NCBI GenBank assembly: GCA_965216105.1
Contig: OZ244147.1
Span: forward strand, 2,666,001 to 2,730,000
Length of the DNA: 64,000 nt
From: JAALLB01 sp017643495
GTDB lineage: Bacteria > Pseudomonadota > Alphaproteobacteria > Rhizobiales > Rhizobiaceae
Direction: 5' to 3'
Shown here: positions 1 to 8,313 of the stretch, one piece after another
How positions within the stretch are numbered: the stretch's first letter is position 1
How the letters are laid out: each line of letters begins with the position of its first letter
Made by a program: the position numbers and the translations under genes
The notes under the pieces: model-generated
The model's database searches: none
Told to the model about the DNA's origin: nothing
Seen by the model: only the letters and a program-made list of their open reading frames with translations

Positions 1-1280
1 ACGGGCCCGCCACTACCCGGATCATTTTCACCCGAGTTTTGCGTCTGGCCTGTTCCCGTTTGGGAACCCGGTGCTTGTCCGCCCGCTGCACCACCAGTTC
101 CAAGTCCCGCACCGCTGTCCCCAAGCTCGCTGATTTGTGTGCCGCCAAGACCATCATCGCCCTGAGCGACATCCGTCAATCCGGTTTCACCAAAGCCGCT
201 ACCCAGATTACCCTGATCGCCCGGTGTTTCGTCACCTTCGGGGGTTTCTCCCTCTTCCTCGCCATCTTCCCCGCTATTTCCAGAACCACCGTCTTCACCA
301 GCATCATCCAGATTGACAGGTTGCTGTCCCGCCGCCTGCCGTGACTGCAAACTTAAAACTGCCTGATAGGCATCATTGATTATCGCCTGGTCTGAAGCGA
401 AATCAGAAACAGTGCGCGGAACCTCGGTTGTGATGCCATCGGAAGGGGAAATTACCCAATTGCTTTCAACGGCCGTTATCTGCGTAACAGAGCCATCGAG
501 ATTGTTGATCAGTTCAATCGAACCTATTGAGCCGTCAATATCCCTGTTGAGCGATACGGTGACAGTGGCCTGCCCACTTGAATCTGTCTCGATCACCACT
601 TTCACGGTCGTCCCGCGAATGCCCATAGTCGCAACCGGGGTTTCGACGTTCATGTTGCCGGACTTTGCCACCTCCCCAGCGACAAACACAAAACTGCCCT
701 GTACAAGATTGAACAAGGATGAGTTGTTGTCACCTTCCGGTGCATAGACGAGCTCAGAAAGGACCATTCTCGAAGCAGAGGAAAGCGTGAAAATAGTGCT
801 GTCTGCAAATGTTATCGAGAGCGTTGCACCATCTGCAGTCTGGACAACATCGTTCTGGAAGACCTTAGTGCCAACCTGCAATGGTTCCACGGTTCCATCA
901 GTCCTTTGAACGGTAGCAGAACCAGAAAGTGTTTCGACTTGACCGATCGGGGTGGCACCCTCGGCTTGTCCCTGTTGGGCGTATTCCCCTGCCCTGTCAG
1001 GCCCCGCCAGAACGCGGACAGTATTTGCAGACAAACCGGTCCCCTCGTCCGTTACGAGACCGGGAGAACCATCTTGCGAGAAATAGTCCTTGAGCCAGAC
1101 AGCTCTGCCATCTGCGCCAGACAGCAACAGATCGTGTCCGTCACGGCTGAAATCAGCCGCAAACAAAAAGTCACTGTAAGGAATGGCAATCGAAGAATCT
1201 TCAGAAGAAACCTCGATTACAAAAACCGCTTCAGAATCAATATTTTCCCATCGAAAACCTGAAGCGCTATCAAAGGACAT
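1..1280 (-). CDS. FecR-domain giant repeat adhesin, N-terminal part (cut by left edge)
   Basis: An open frame enters from the left edge; only about 426 codons are in the window and no stop is reached. The ATG at 1280 follows a GAGGG ribosome site. Residues 50-102 (LLLSGADGRAVWLKDYF, then LAGP and YAQ) match the N-terminal region of type I-secreted repeat proteins. Residues about 112-235 form a FecR-type domain (GSATVQRTDG, VVQTADGATLSITFAD, ATMGIRGTTV). From about 325 the chain becomes a Gly/Asp/Glu/Gln linker, normally followed by cadherin, VCBS or RTX repeats, which would lie outside the window. There is no signal peptide, as expected for type I secretion by a C-terminal signal. Inferred role: surface or biofilm adhesin. 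The divergent neighbour is a metallo-hydrolase. A CtrA-like site lies 38 bp upstream of the start. Confidence 0.8.
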   Translation of the reverse strand, partial: MSFDSASGFRWENIDSEAVFVIEVSSEDSSIAIPYSDFLFAADFSRDGHDLLLSGADGRAVWLKDYFSQDGSPGLVTDEGTGLSANTVRVLAGPDRAGEYAQQGQAEGATPIGQVETLSGSATVQRTDGTVEPLQVGTKVFQNDVVQTADGATLSITFADSTIFTLSSASRMVLSELVYAPEGDNNSSLFNLVQGSFVFVAGEVAKSGNMNVETPVATMGIRGTTVKVVIETDSSGQATVTVSLNRDIDGSIGSIELINNLDGSVTQITAVESNWVISPSDGITTEVPRTVSDFASDQAIINDAYQAVLSLQSRQAAGQQPVNLDDAGEDGGSGNSGEDGEEEGETPEGDETPGDQGNLGSGFGETGLTDVAQGDDGLGGTQISELGDSGAGLGTGGAAGGQAPGSQTGTGQTQNSGENDPGSGGP

Positions 1281-1317
1281 TGGATCAACCCTCACTGTCG
1301 CAATGCCCCAGCCTTGA

Positions 1318-1332
1318 TTAACCTATCATTAA
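1318..1332. promoter_or_regulatory. Candidate CtrA-binding site upstream of the adhesin
   Basis: TTAACCTATCATTAA fits TTAA-N7-TTAA, the consensus for the alphaproteobacterial cell-cycle regulator CtrA. It lies 38 bp upstream of the adhesin ATG at 1280, inside the 218-bp divergent intergenic region 1281-1498, which holds no other gene. CtrA often controls adhesion and motility genes in alphaproteobacteria. Binding is inferred from the motif only, and such a motif can occur by chance in AT-rich DNA. Confidence 0.45.
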
Positions 1333-1498
1333 TACTTGCAATGACCAATATTTATTTAACCGCCAAAAATCCGGAAAGCCTTGCTTTTCCTTGTGTTATG
1401 GCATGTCTCGCGGGTAACGAACGTGCCAATCGGCACAACTTGACCATCAATTCAAAAACCGCTCTAACCCTTCACAATTGCAGCAAGAAAAGACGATC

Positions 1499-2365
1499 AT
1501 GACTCAGTCCAACCAGCAATATGTCGTACTCTTGGGCACCAAGGGCGGTCCGGCTATCAGGCCGGGGTCAACCATGCCAACTTCATCGTACCTCTCGATG
1601 GGCGGCGAAAACATCGTGGTTGATTGCGGGCTCGGAGTAAGCTGCGGTCTCACTGATGCCGGCATCCGGCTGGAGACATTGAACCGGATCATCATTACCC
1701 ACCTTCATTCGGACCATTACCTTGAACTTGGCCCCCTGCTTCATACTGCCTGGACTGCAGGCTTGAAAAGCCAGGTTGAAATCTGGGGCCCATCCGGCCT
1801 GGATCATTACTGGGCGGCATTTCTTGAATCGATGCGGGCAGACATCGAGCTGCGGATTGAGGATGAAGGCCGACCCGATCTCTCCAAACTGGTAACGGTA
1901 AAGACAATCACAGAAGGAGAATTTCTGGTTACAGGCAATCTTCGTGTGTCCGCAATACGGAATGTACACCCGCCGCTTGATGAAACCTATGCCTTGTCAT
2001 TCAGAACAGACGACCGGCATGTTGTATTCTCAGGGGATACCGCACATTTTCCAGAGCTTGCCGAGTTTTCCAGAGAGGCTGACCTGCTTGTTCATGAAGC
2101 AATGCTCGAGCCAGCCCTCAAGGCCCTGGTTGATCGGGTGGGGAACGGTGACGACCGTTTGATGAAGCATCTTTTGAGATCGCATACCGCTGCTGGCAAT
2201 GCTGCGGAGCTTGCACAAAAAGCCGACGTAAAAGCCCTGGCATTTCATCACCTTATCCCTTCCGACGACCCGGAGTTCTCAGAGAAGGATTGGATATCTG
2301 CCGTAGAAACCCGCTATTCCGGCAAGTTTCATTTGGGCAAGGACGGGCTTGTCATCCCGTTTTAG
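1499..2365 (+). CDS. MBL-fold metallo-hydrolase (RNase Z/arylsulfatase-like)
   Basis: A 288-aa protein of the metallo-beta-lactamase superfamily. The metal motif H-L-H-S-D-H is at residues 68-73 (IIITHLHSDHYLELGPLL), a later H sits at HPPLDETY, the FSGDTAHF stretch supplies the bridging Asp, and a C-terminal AFHHLIP carries the last His. The layout resembles RNase Z-like small-molecule hydrolases acting on ester or sulfate bonds; the substrate is unknown. The ATG at 1499 is chosen over 1478 because it starts just before the first strand (QYVVLLGTKGG); the ribosome site AAGAAAAG is weak. The stop codon overlaps that of the convergent DUF2783 gene by 4 bp, with no terminator between them. It may serve the neighbouring aromatic pathway, but this is only positional. 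Confidence 0.85.
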   Translation: MTQSNQQYVVLLGTKGGPAIRPGSTMPTSSYLSMGGENIVVDCGLGVSCGLTDAGIRLETLNRIIITHLHSDHYLELGPLLHTAWTAGLKSQVEIWGPSGLDHYWAAFLESMRADIELRIEDEGRPDLSKLVTVKTITEGEFLVTGNLRVSAIRNVHPPLDETYALSFRTDDRHVVFSGDTAHFPELAEFSREADLLVHEAMLEPALKALVDRVGNGDDRLMKHLLRSHTAAGNAAELAQKADVKALAFHHLIPSDDPEFSEKDWISAVETRYSGKFHLGKDGLVIPF

Positions 2366-2574
2366 ACTTTGTTCTGCGGCATGTCAGATGCCCCATCAAT
2401 AATCTCCGACAAAGCATCCAAACTGCCGATATGGTTGGCCATCAACAGCACCAGGCGCATGTTCAGAGCGTTGCTTTCTTCTTTGCTCAAGCCTTCATGC
2501 GCGTTCATCAGCATTTGATAGAACGCATCTCCATCCACACCCAGCCCTTGTTCCGTCATTGTTTCATCAGGCAT
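2362..2574 (-). CDS. DUF2783 family small protein
   Basis: A 70-aa protein with the pattern FYQMLMNAHEGLS, then ESNALNMRLVLLMANHIG, which I recognise as DUF2783, a small family of unknown function usually found beside FAD-dependent aromatic monooxygenases. It is probably helical and cytoplasmic, with no signal or membrane segment. The ATG at 2574 lies inside the 3' end of the monooxygenase gene (8-bp overlap) behind a clear GGGGAG site 7 nt upstream, so translation is probably coupled. In-frame ATGs further upstream lie wholly inside the monooxygenase gene and were rejected. Inferred role: accessory factor of the adjacent hydroxylase. Confidence 0.8.
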   Translation of the reverse strand: MPDETMTEQGLGVDGDAFYQMLMNAHEGLSKEESNALNMRLVLLMANHIGSLDALSEIIDGASDMPQNKV

Positions 2575-4186
2575 AGCTGCGCTCCCCTGCATGAGAATAA
2601 CCCATAGCCTTTCCGTAGGCAGACCTGAGCAGTTCAGTATCCACTTCGGCAAATGAAGCAGCTACATACCCGTCCGGCCTTACAAGATAAACCGTATCTT
2701 TCCCGTACCGCTGACCAAGAACTGGGCCCTCCGATTTAAAACAGGGGTATTGGTTTGTTTCATGGTCAATGCCGATACGCTCCACACCGGGGATTTCAGG
2801 CAGGGTCACGTCTCCGACACCAATCAGGACGAATTCATCAGGCAAAACGGAAAGTAGCCATTTTCCGTTTGCCAACGGAGCATCTGGCAAGGTGGCCCCG
2901 CTTCGCAAAAGACCTGGCCCGTCTGTTTGCAGTGTCATTCCTTCAAGTGAGCACGGTGTTGAAAGTCTGCCTGAATTAATCAGCTTACGGGCAAACGGTC
3001 TTTGGTGGGCAAGATTCAGAACCTGATTTCTGAACTGGTATTCCACATCCGATTTCGGCGTCATGAAATTGGTGGCACGGGAGGAATGCATGATGTTTTC
3101 ATCCGCAGCATGGCTGCGCTCTTCCTGATAGGTTTCCAGCAATTGCGGGTCTGCATCCCCTTTCAATACGGTAGCAAGTTTCCAGCTAAGATTGTCCACA
3201 TCCTGAATCCCACCATTTCCGCCACGGGCACCAAAGGGGCTGACTACATGGGCACTGTCGCCAACAAAAATCGTTCTGTCATGGACAAAACGCTCAAGAC
3301 GGGCACATCGAAACTTGTAGACACTCATCCAGTCCAGCTTGAAAGGCTTGTTGCCTACAATCGCCCGGATACGTGGCAAAACCCGCTCTTCGGTCGCCTC
3401 GATCTTGGGGTCTGTTTCAGGCCCCAACTGCAAGTCGATCCGGTAGAGGTTGTCCGGCTGCCTGTGCAACAAGGCAGACTGGCCCTGATGAAAATCCGGC
3501 TCGAACCAGAACCAGCGTTCAGCCCTGTCAGTTCCAAAGGGACTATCATCCATTTCTACATCGACTATCAGGAAATGCTCGTCAAATGTCTGCCCTTCAA
3601 ATGGCAGGTTCATACGTTTCCGGGTTGGAGAACCGGCCCCGTCACAGGCCAGAAAGTAACGGCCTTCAAGCTGATAGGCCCCGTCGGGTGTTTCAATGTC
3701 GACCTTAACGTGATCACCGGAAGCCTTGTGTCCGACTACCTTGTTGTTAAACCTCAAATCTATCAGTTCAGGAAATTCCAGCGCCCGCTCAACCAGAAAC
3801 TGCTCGATATAGTATTGCTGCAGATTGATGAAAGCCGGATACTTGTGCCCCTCTTCGGGCAAGAGGTCAAAATTGTAAACCTCCTTTGAGCCATGAAACA
3901 ACCGCCCGACTTTCCATGTCACGCCCTTGTGCAGCATTCTTTCACCAATGCCCAGACGGTCAAAAATCTCAAGTGTGCGCTTGGCCCAGCAAATTGCCCG
4001 TGAGCCAACTGAAACGACATTGTTGTCGTCGAGAACGACTGACCTGACACCTTTCAGGGCAAGATCGACCGCCATCGCCATACCAACTGGGCCTGCCCCC
4101 ACAATCACCACATCGTGACGTTCTTCAGCCACTGTGATGCCGGGAGGGGTATTATATTCGAAGGGTTGGTAGTGGTAGCTGGGCAT
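2567..4186 (-). CDS. FAD-dependent aromatic hydroxylase (PheA/MhpA-type group A flavoprotein)
   Basis: A 539-aa single-component flavoprotein monooxygenase. It has the dinucleotide motif G30-A-G-P-V-G35, a DG motif near residues 182-183 (CDGAGSPTR), the GD motif at 309-310 (FVGDSAHVVSPFGARGGNGG), and a C-terminal thioredoxin-like region typical of phenol or 3-(3-hydroxyphenyl)propionate hydroxylases. Expected reaction: NAD(P)H- and O2-dependent hydroxylation of a phenolic acid. In an operon with hmgA and fahA, a plausible job is making a ring-cleavage substrate such as homogentisate from a hydroxyphenylacetate-like compound; this is inference. The ATG at 4186 is chosen over 4216 because the latter overlaps the upstream gene and adds ten non-conserved residues. 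DUF2783 follows, overlapping by 8 bp. Confidence 0.87.
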   Translation of the reverse strand: MPSYHYQPFEYNTPPGITVAEERHDVVIVGAGPVGMAMAVDLALKGVRSVVLDDNNVVSVGSRAICWAKRTLEIFDRLGIGERMLHKGVTWKVGRLFHGSKEVYNFDLLPEEGHKYPAFINLQQYYIEQFLVERALEFPELIDLRFNNKVVGHKASGDHVKVDIETPDGAYQLEGRYFLACDGAGSPTRKRMNLPFEGQTFDEHFLIVDVEMDDSPFGTDRAERWFWFEPDFHQGQSALLHRQPDNLYRIDLQLGPETDPKIEATEERVLPRIRAIVGNKPFKLDWMSVYKFRCARLERFVHDRTIFVGDSAHVVSPFGARGGNGGIQDVDNLSWKLATVLKGDADPQLLETYQEERSHAADENIMHSSRATNFMTPKSDVEYQFRNQVLNLAHQRPFARKLINSGRLSTPCSLEGMTLQTDGPGLLRSGATLPDAPLANGKWLLSVLPDEFVLIGVGDVTLPEIPGVERIGIDHETNQYPCFKSEGPVLGQRYGKDTVYLVRPDGYVAASFAEVDTELLRSAYGKAMGYSHAGERSYA

Positions 4187-4194
4187 TTCCGCAT

Positions 4195-5145
4195 TTATCC
4201 CTGCAAGGCTTCCCACATTTCCTTGTCCCGTGTGTCGGTCCAGATTTTCGGCTGATCCATCCCTCGTGCCTCGTCATAAGCGCGAGAAACATTGAAGGGC
4301 AGACAATGTTCATAGATAGCGTAATCGGAAAATTTGGGATCGCATTCGGCACGCACTGCATCCCAGGCTTGTTTCAGGCTACCCCCGCGCGCTGCCACCT
4401 GGGCAGCAGGCTGGTAGGTGCTGACCAGAAAATCCCTTGTGTTCTCGATTGCCTCATTGACCATTTCGCTGCCGACAAGGGCATCACCGCGGCCGGGTGC
4501 GATTGCATCGACGCCGAACCACTTGATCGCATCGAGAGTGTCTCCCCAATCGGAAAAGTGTCCGTCGCCACAATAACAGGCAGAATGGTATTCGACGATG
4601 TCCCCGGTAAACATGACATTCTGGTCAGGAACATGGATGACGATATCACCTGCGGTGTGCGCGCGCCCCAGATGCATCAAGTTCACCTGCCGATTGCCGA
4701 GATAGACCGTCATGCTTTCGGAAAAGGTAGAAGTTGGCCAGGTAAGACCCGGGATACTTTCGTGACCCTGAAACAGCCTTGGAAAGCGGCCAAATTCACT
4801 GTCCCAGTCTTCCTGGCCCCGCTCGACAACCATGGCACGCGCCATATCGGACATGATGACCTGTTGTGCACCAAAAGCCGAGGCCCCAAGTACCCGCACA
4901 GCATGATAGTGTGTCAATGCAAGATGGGTAATGGGTTTGTCAGTGACTTCACGAATGCAGTCGATCACCTTTTGCGCAAGTCTGGGTGTTGCCTGAGCCT
5001 CAATCACCATGACACTGTCATCGCCAATAATGACCCCGGAATTCGGGTCGCCTTCCGCTGTGAAGGCATACAGCCCCTCACCTATTTCGGTGAAGCTTAT
5101 TTGTTTTTCTTCCATGTCGCCTTGCGACGCGAATGCCTTTGCCAT
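4195..5145 (-). CDS. MBL-fold protein with an altered metal motif (H-Y-H-A-V-R)
   Basis: A 316-aa metallo-beta-lactamase-fold protein. The usual H-x-H-x-D-H motif reads H79-Y-H81-A-V83-R84 (LALTHYHAVRVLGA), so the Asp and last His are replaced, while a downstream GRAHTAGD and the FTGDIVEYH block remain. I believe the HYHAVRVLGAS variant recurs in relatives found in aromatic-degradation loci, so this is probably a family trait and not damage. The ATG at 5145 has AGGA 6 nt upstream and follows the fahA stop by 2 nt; the upstream GTG/ATG frame overlapping fahA was rejected. The position inside the homogentisate operon suggests a hydrolytic or thioesterase-like accessory step, substrate unknown. 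Confidence 0.82.
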   Translation of the reverse strand: MAKAFASQGDMEEKQISFTEIGEGLYAFTAEGDPNSGVIIGDDSVMVIEAQATPRLAQKVIDCIREVTDKPITHLALTHYHAVRVLGASAFGAQQVIMSDMARAMVVERGQEDWDSEFGRFPRLFQGHESIPGLTWPTSTFSESMTVYLGNRQVNLMHLGRAHTAGDIVIHVPDQNVMFTGDIVEYHSACYCGDGHFSDWGDTLDAIKWFGVDAIAPGRGDALVGSEMVNEAIENTRDFLVSTYQPAAQVAARGGSLKQAWDAVRAECDPKFSDYAIYEHCLPFNVSRAYDEARGMDQPKIWTDTRDKEMWEALQG

Positions 5146-5147
5146 GT

Positions 5148-6449
5148 TCAATCCTGTTTTCCGTATGGTTCTTTCAGAGCCGGCAACAATTGCCCGGCAC
5201 ATTCACCAAAGCCAATAATGTAATCTTTTCCGCGGGCTTCTCCCGTCAGTATGACGGTATCACCATCTTCTAGGAACGTCCGTTTTCTGCCAGCCAGCAA
5301 TTCGATCGGCTCTTTGCCTCCCCAACTCAACTCCAGCATACTGCCACGCTGGTGTTTTTCAGGCCCGGAAATCGTTCCTGATCCGAGGAGGTCACCGGCC
5401 CTCATTGGACAGCCACTGCTTGCATGATGCGCCAACTGCTGAGCCGCTGAATAATACATTTCACGATAATTGGTTTGGGTAATAGTCTGTACCGAACCTT
5501 CAGATGTGGCCAGATCCACCCGAAGATCGACATCATACAACATGGGTCCGGTATCTTTCAGGTGTGGCAGAAGCTCGAACTCACGCTCCGGCGTCATAAC
5601 CCTGAATGGTTCCAGCGCTTCAGCCATTATGATCCAGGGACTTATGGAGGTTGCGGTCGCCTTGGCCTGAAACGGTCCCAAAGGCTGATATTCCCATGCC
5701 TGGATGTCTCTTGCTGACCAGTCATTGAGCAGGACGTAGCCGAATATCATTGAATCAGCTTCGTCCACGCTTACCGGTCCTGTTGAAGGCGTACCTACTA
5801 TCGCCCCCATTTCAAGTTCAAAATCGAACCTGCGGGATGGAAGGAAAGCGGGTTTTTCGTGATCAGGGCTTTTAAGCTGCCCCCATGGACGACGAACGCC
5901 CGCCCCGGACACAACGACCGAAGAAGCCCGACCATTATAGCCGATCGGGATGTGCAGCCAGTTGGGGGGCAATGCGTTTTCAGCCCCCCTGAACATCGTA
6001 CCAACATTGGTTGCATGATGGCGACCTGCGTAAAAATCGGTAAATTCGGCAACCCTGAATGGCATGTGCAACGTTGCGTCCGAGATTGGCACCAAGTGTT
6101 CCCGCACCTCTGCCTGGTTCTTGCAGCCCTTTACAAAAAGCTCTGTCAACTGCAGACGCAAGTCACGCCATATCGCAGGCCCTGCTTCCATAACCGCATT
6201 CCAGGATGGGACATCAAAGAGCCTGCAGTTTTCCGGTTGAAGCAACCCTGCCTGACATGCGCTGCGGCAATTGAAGATCATGTCGCCAATCGCCACACCG
6301 CAACATGGCAGGTCCTCGCCAACAGAAAAGACCCCCAATGCCAGATTATTGACCGGAAACGGACAGCCTTCAGCGTTTGCACTGTCCAGCCAACTCTCAA
6401 CAAGCATTGCGTGCCCCTGCTCCGCCCCTTTTTCTTGCTCAATACTCAC
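5148..6449 (-). CDS. fahA: Fumarylacetoacetase
   Basis: A 433-aa fumarylacetoacetate hydrolase, the last enzyme of tyrosine/homogentisate catabolism, giving fumarate and acetoacetate in the cytoplasm. The N-terminal SH3-like domain is followed by the catalytic domain. D138 and H145 (EFTDFYAGRHHATNVG) match the metal-binding Asp and catalytic His of the mammalian enzyme, E211 and E213 (FDFELEMGAIVG) are metal ligands, and K263 follows the LNDWSARDIQ block. Its ATG overlaps the hmgA stop (ATGA), so the two are translationally coupled. No maleylacetoacetate isomerase gene is present here, so the isomerase must be encoded elsewhere or the step bypassed. Confidence 0.96.
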   Translation of the reverse strand: MSIEQEKGAEQGHAMLVESWLDSANAEGCPFPVNNLALGVFSVGEDLPCCGVAIGDMIFNCRSACQAGLLQPENCRLFDVPSWNAVMEAGPAIWRDLRLQLTELFVKGCKNQAEVREHLVPISDATLHMPFRVAEFTDFYAGRHHATNVGTMFRGAENALPPNWLHIPIGYNGRASSVVVSGAGVRRPWGQLKSPDHEKPAFLPSRRFDFELEMGAIVGTPSTGPVSVDEADSMIFGYVLLNDWSARDIQAWEYQPLGPFQAKATATSISPWIIMAEALEPFRVMTPEREFELLPHLKDTGPMLYDVDLRVDLATSEGSVQTITQTNYREMYYSAAQQLAHHASSGCPMRAGDLLGSGTISGPEKHQRGSMLELSWGGKEPIELLAGRKRTFLEDGDTVILTGEARGKDYIIGFGECAGQLLPALKEPYGKQD

Positions 6450-7807
6450 TTCAGACCCGGAGTCCCGTCAAATTTCTTTTCAAGGTCAGTCCAGCAATCG
6501 ATGTAATCATCCTGCAACGGGGCTTCTGTGGCGGCAAATCGCGTAAGATGCTGAGGGAAACGTGTTTCAAACATGAACGACATGGTGTTATCGAGTTTGT
6601 GTGCCTCAAGGTTGGCATTGGAAGCACCTTCAAATGCATTTCGGTCAGGACCGTGTGGCAACATCATGTTGTGCAAAGACATGCCACCTGGCACGAAGCC
6701 TTTGGGTTTTGCATCATATTGCCCATAGATATTGCCCATCAATTCCGACATGACATTCTTGTGATACCAGGGTGGACGGAAAGTGTTTTCGGCAACCATC
6801 CAGCGCTCCCGGAACAGCACAAAATCGATGTTTGCAGTCCCCTCCACTCCAGACGGTGCCGTCAGCACCGTAAAGATGGATGGATCCGGGTGATCAAACA
6901 GAACCGCACCTACCGGGCAATAATCGGACAGATTGTATTTGCAAGGGGCATAATTGCCATGCCAGGCAACCACATCAAGCGGGCTGTGACCTATCCGGGT
7001 ACGATGAAACTGTCCGCACCACTTGATGGTGACAGTGGACGCAATTTCCCGGTCTTCAAAGGCCGCAACCGGTGTCTTGAAATCCCTACGGTTGGCAAGG
7101 CAATTCGCACCGATTGGCCCACGATCCGGCAGGGCGAATTTCTGGCCATAGTTCTCACATACGAAACCGCGGGCAGGCCCGTTGACCACTTCCACGCGGT
7201 ATAGCAGGCCACGCGGCAGCAGGGCTATTTCCCGTGGTTCCAGTTCAATAATACCAAGCTCTGTGAAAAAGCGCAGCTTACCTTCCTGGGGGACAACCAG
7301 CAACTCACTGTCTGCCGAGTAAAAATAGTCATCCTCCATGGACTCGGTGACCAGATAGATATGGCTTGCCATCCCGGTCTGGGTATTCACGTCCCCGGCA
7401 GTGGTCATGGATCGCATGCCGGTAAGCCAGGTCAGAGGCTTCTCGGAATGGGGAACAGGGTCCCATCGATACTGACCAAGGCTGGTTACATCCTCGATCA
7501 CATGGGGAGCGGACTTCCAGTATGGCAGGTCAATTCGCTCATACCGGTGTGAATGCTTTACTGATGGCCTGATCCGGTAAACCCAGGTTCGTTCGTTGGT
7601 AGCTGCAGGCGCGGTAAATGCAGTGCCTGACAATTGCTCACCATATAACCCGTAATTGCATTTTTGCGGGCTGTTCATTCCTTGCGGGAGCGCATCGGGC
7701 AAGGCTTCTGTCTCAAAGTCATTTCCAAAGCCGGGCATATAGCCCTCATTTGGTCCTGCCATTGAGGGGGCAACCGTCATTTTTCGCTCTGAGAACCGGA
7801 TATTCAT
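6446..7807 (-). CDS. hmgA: Homogentisate 1,2-dioxygenase
   Basis: A 453-aa iron(II) dioxygenase that opens the homogentisate ring to maleylacetoacetate. The iron ligands are visible as H349 and E355 (PPWYHKNVMSELMG) and H385 (MMLPHGPD), with the 6- and 30-residue spacing of the human enzyme. The start at 7807 follows an AAGGAG site with a rather long 11-nt spacer; between them an ATG opens a 4-codon frame (ATGAAAGCACCATGA) whose stop overlaps the hmgA ATG. It is the first gene of an operon with fahA, an MBL protein, an FAD hydroxylase and DUF2783. A divergent MarR gene begins 61 bp away with a palindrome between, suggesting substrate-relieved repression. Confidence 0.97.
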   Translation of the reverse strand: MNIRFSERKMTVAPSMAGPNEGYMPGFGNDFETEALPDALPQGMNSPQKCNYGLYGEQLSGTAFTAPAATNERTWVYRIRPSVKHSHRYERIDLPYWKSAPHVIEDVTSLGQYRWDPVPHSEKPLTWLTGMRSMTTAGDVNTQTGMASHIYLVTESMEDDYFYSADSELLVVPQEGKLRFFTELGIIELEPREIALLPRGLLYRVEVVNGPARGFVCENYGQKFALPDRGPIGANCLANRRDFKTPVAAFEDREIASTVTIKWCGQFHRTRIGHSPLDVVAWHGNYAPCKYNLSDYCPVGAVLFDHPDPSIFTVLTAPSGVEGTANIDFVLFRERWMVAENTFRPPWYHKNVMSELMGNIYGQYDAKPKGFVPGGMSLHNMMLPHGPDRNAFEGASNANLEAHKLDNTMSFMFETRFPQHLTRFAATEAPLQDDYIDCWTDLEKKFDGTPGLK

Positions 7808-7837
7808 GGTGCTTTCATCTCCTTGCAGAAAGGGTAT

Positions 7838-7855
7838 TAGTTGAAAATGTAACTA
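7838..7855. promoter_or_regulatory. Palindromic candidate operator for the MarR regulator of hmgA
   Basis: The inverted repeat TAGTT-N8-AACTA sits in the 61-bp gap between hmgA and the divergent marR gene. Its size and position fit a MarR-dimer operator that would cover both promoters. This is sequence evidence only. Confidence 0.5.
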
Positions 7856-7868
7856 TCAAGAGGCGAAC

Positions 7869-8306
7869 ATGAAATTCGAGCTGCAGGACTTCCTTCCATA
7901 TTTGCTCAACCAGGCGGCAGAGCAGGCAAGCATCGGATTTCAACAAATTTACAAACGCAAATACGGAATGCTCAGAACAGAGTGGCGTGTGCTGTTCCAT
8001 CTGGGACGATATGGTTCACTTACTGCCCAGGAAATTTGCAGTCGGGGTGGATTACACAAAACAAAGGTCAGCCGTGCGGTCAGCGCGCTTGAGGCAAAAA
8101 GGTTTGCCAGCAGGAAAAAGCGCGACGAAGACCGGAGGTTTGAGGACTTGTCCCTGACCGCCCAAGGCAAGCGGGTTTATTCAGATTTGCAAGAACAGGC
8201 TGAAGCGTTCAATCGCGAGTTAACCCGCAACCTGACTGAAACCGAAATCCAGAATCTGATCGCTTGTCTCAGAAAAATCGGAAAGCAATCTGCTGACAAC
8301 AGATAG
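7869..8306 (+). CDS. MarR-family regulator, probably of the homogentisate operon
   Basis: A 145-aa winged-helix regulator. The helix-turn-helix spans roughly residues 50-80 (LTAQEICSRGGLHKTKVSRAVSAL), followed by the basic wing RKKRDEDRRFEDLSLT, typical of MarR proteins. N- and C-terminal helices (LLNQAAEQASIGFQQIY; EAFNRELTRNLTETEIQNL) would form the dimer interface. Divergent from hmgA with a TAGTT/AACTA palindrome in the gap, it most likely represses the hmgA operon and its own gene until homogentisate or a precursor binds. It is convergent with the SDR gene 7 bp downstream. Confidence 0.88.
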   Translation: MKFELQDFLPYLLNQAAEQASIGFQQIYKRKYGMLRTEWRVLFHLGRYGSLTAQEICSRGGLHKTKVSRAVSALEAKRFASRKKRDEDRRFEDLSLTAQGKRVYSDLQEQAEAFNRELTRNLTETEIQNLIACLRKIGKQSADNR

Positions 8307-8313
8307 GGTATTT

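Noticed and set aside
39..1262. Three plus-strand reading frames opposite the adhesin
   Set aside because: They are antisense shadows; the minus strand carries one continuous frame with FecR-domain motifs and a proper ribosome site.
1314..1502. 62-aa plus-strand frame upstream of the MBL gene
   Set aside because: No ribosome site, unlikely composition, and it overlaps the CtrA-like site and the MBL start.
3002..3889. 295-aa plus-strand frame opposite the FAD hydroxylase
   Set aside because: Shadow of a gene with complete flavoprotein motifs.
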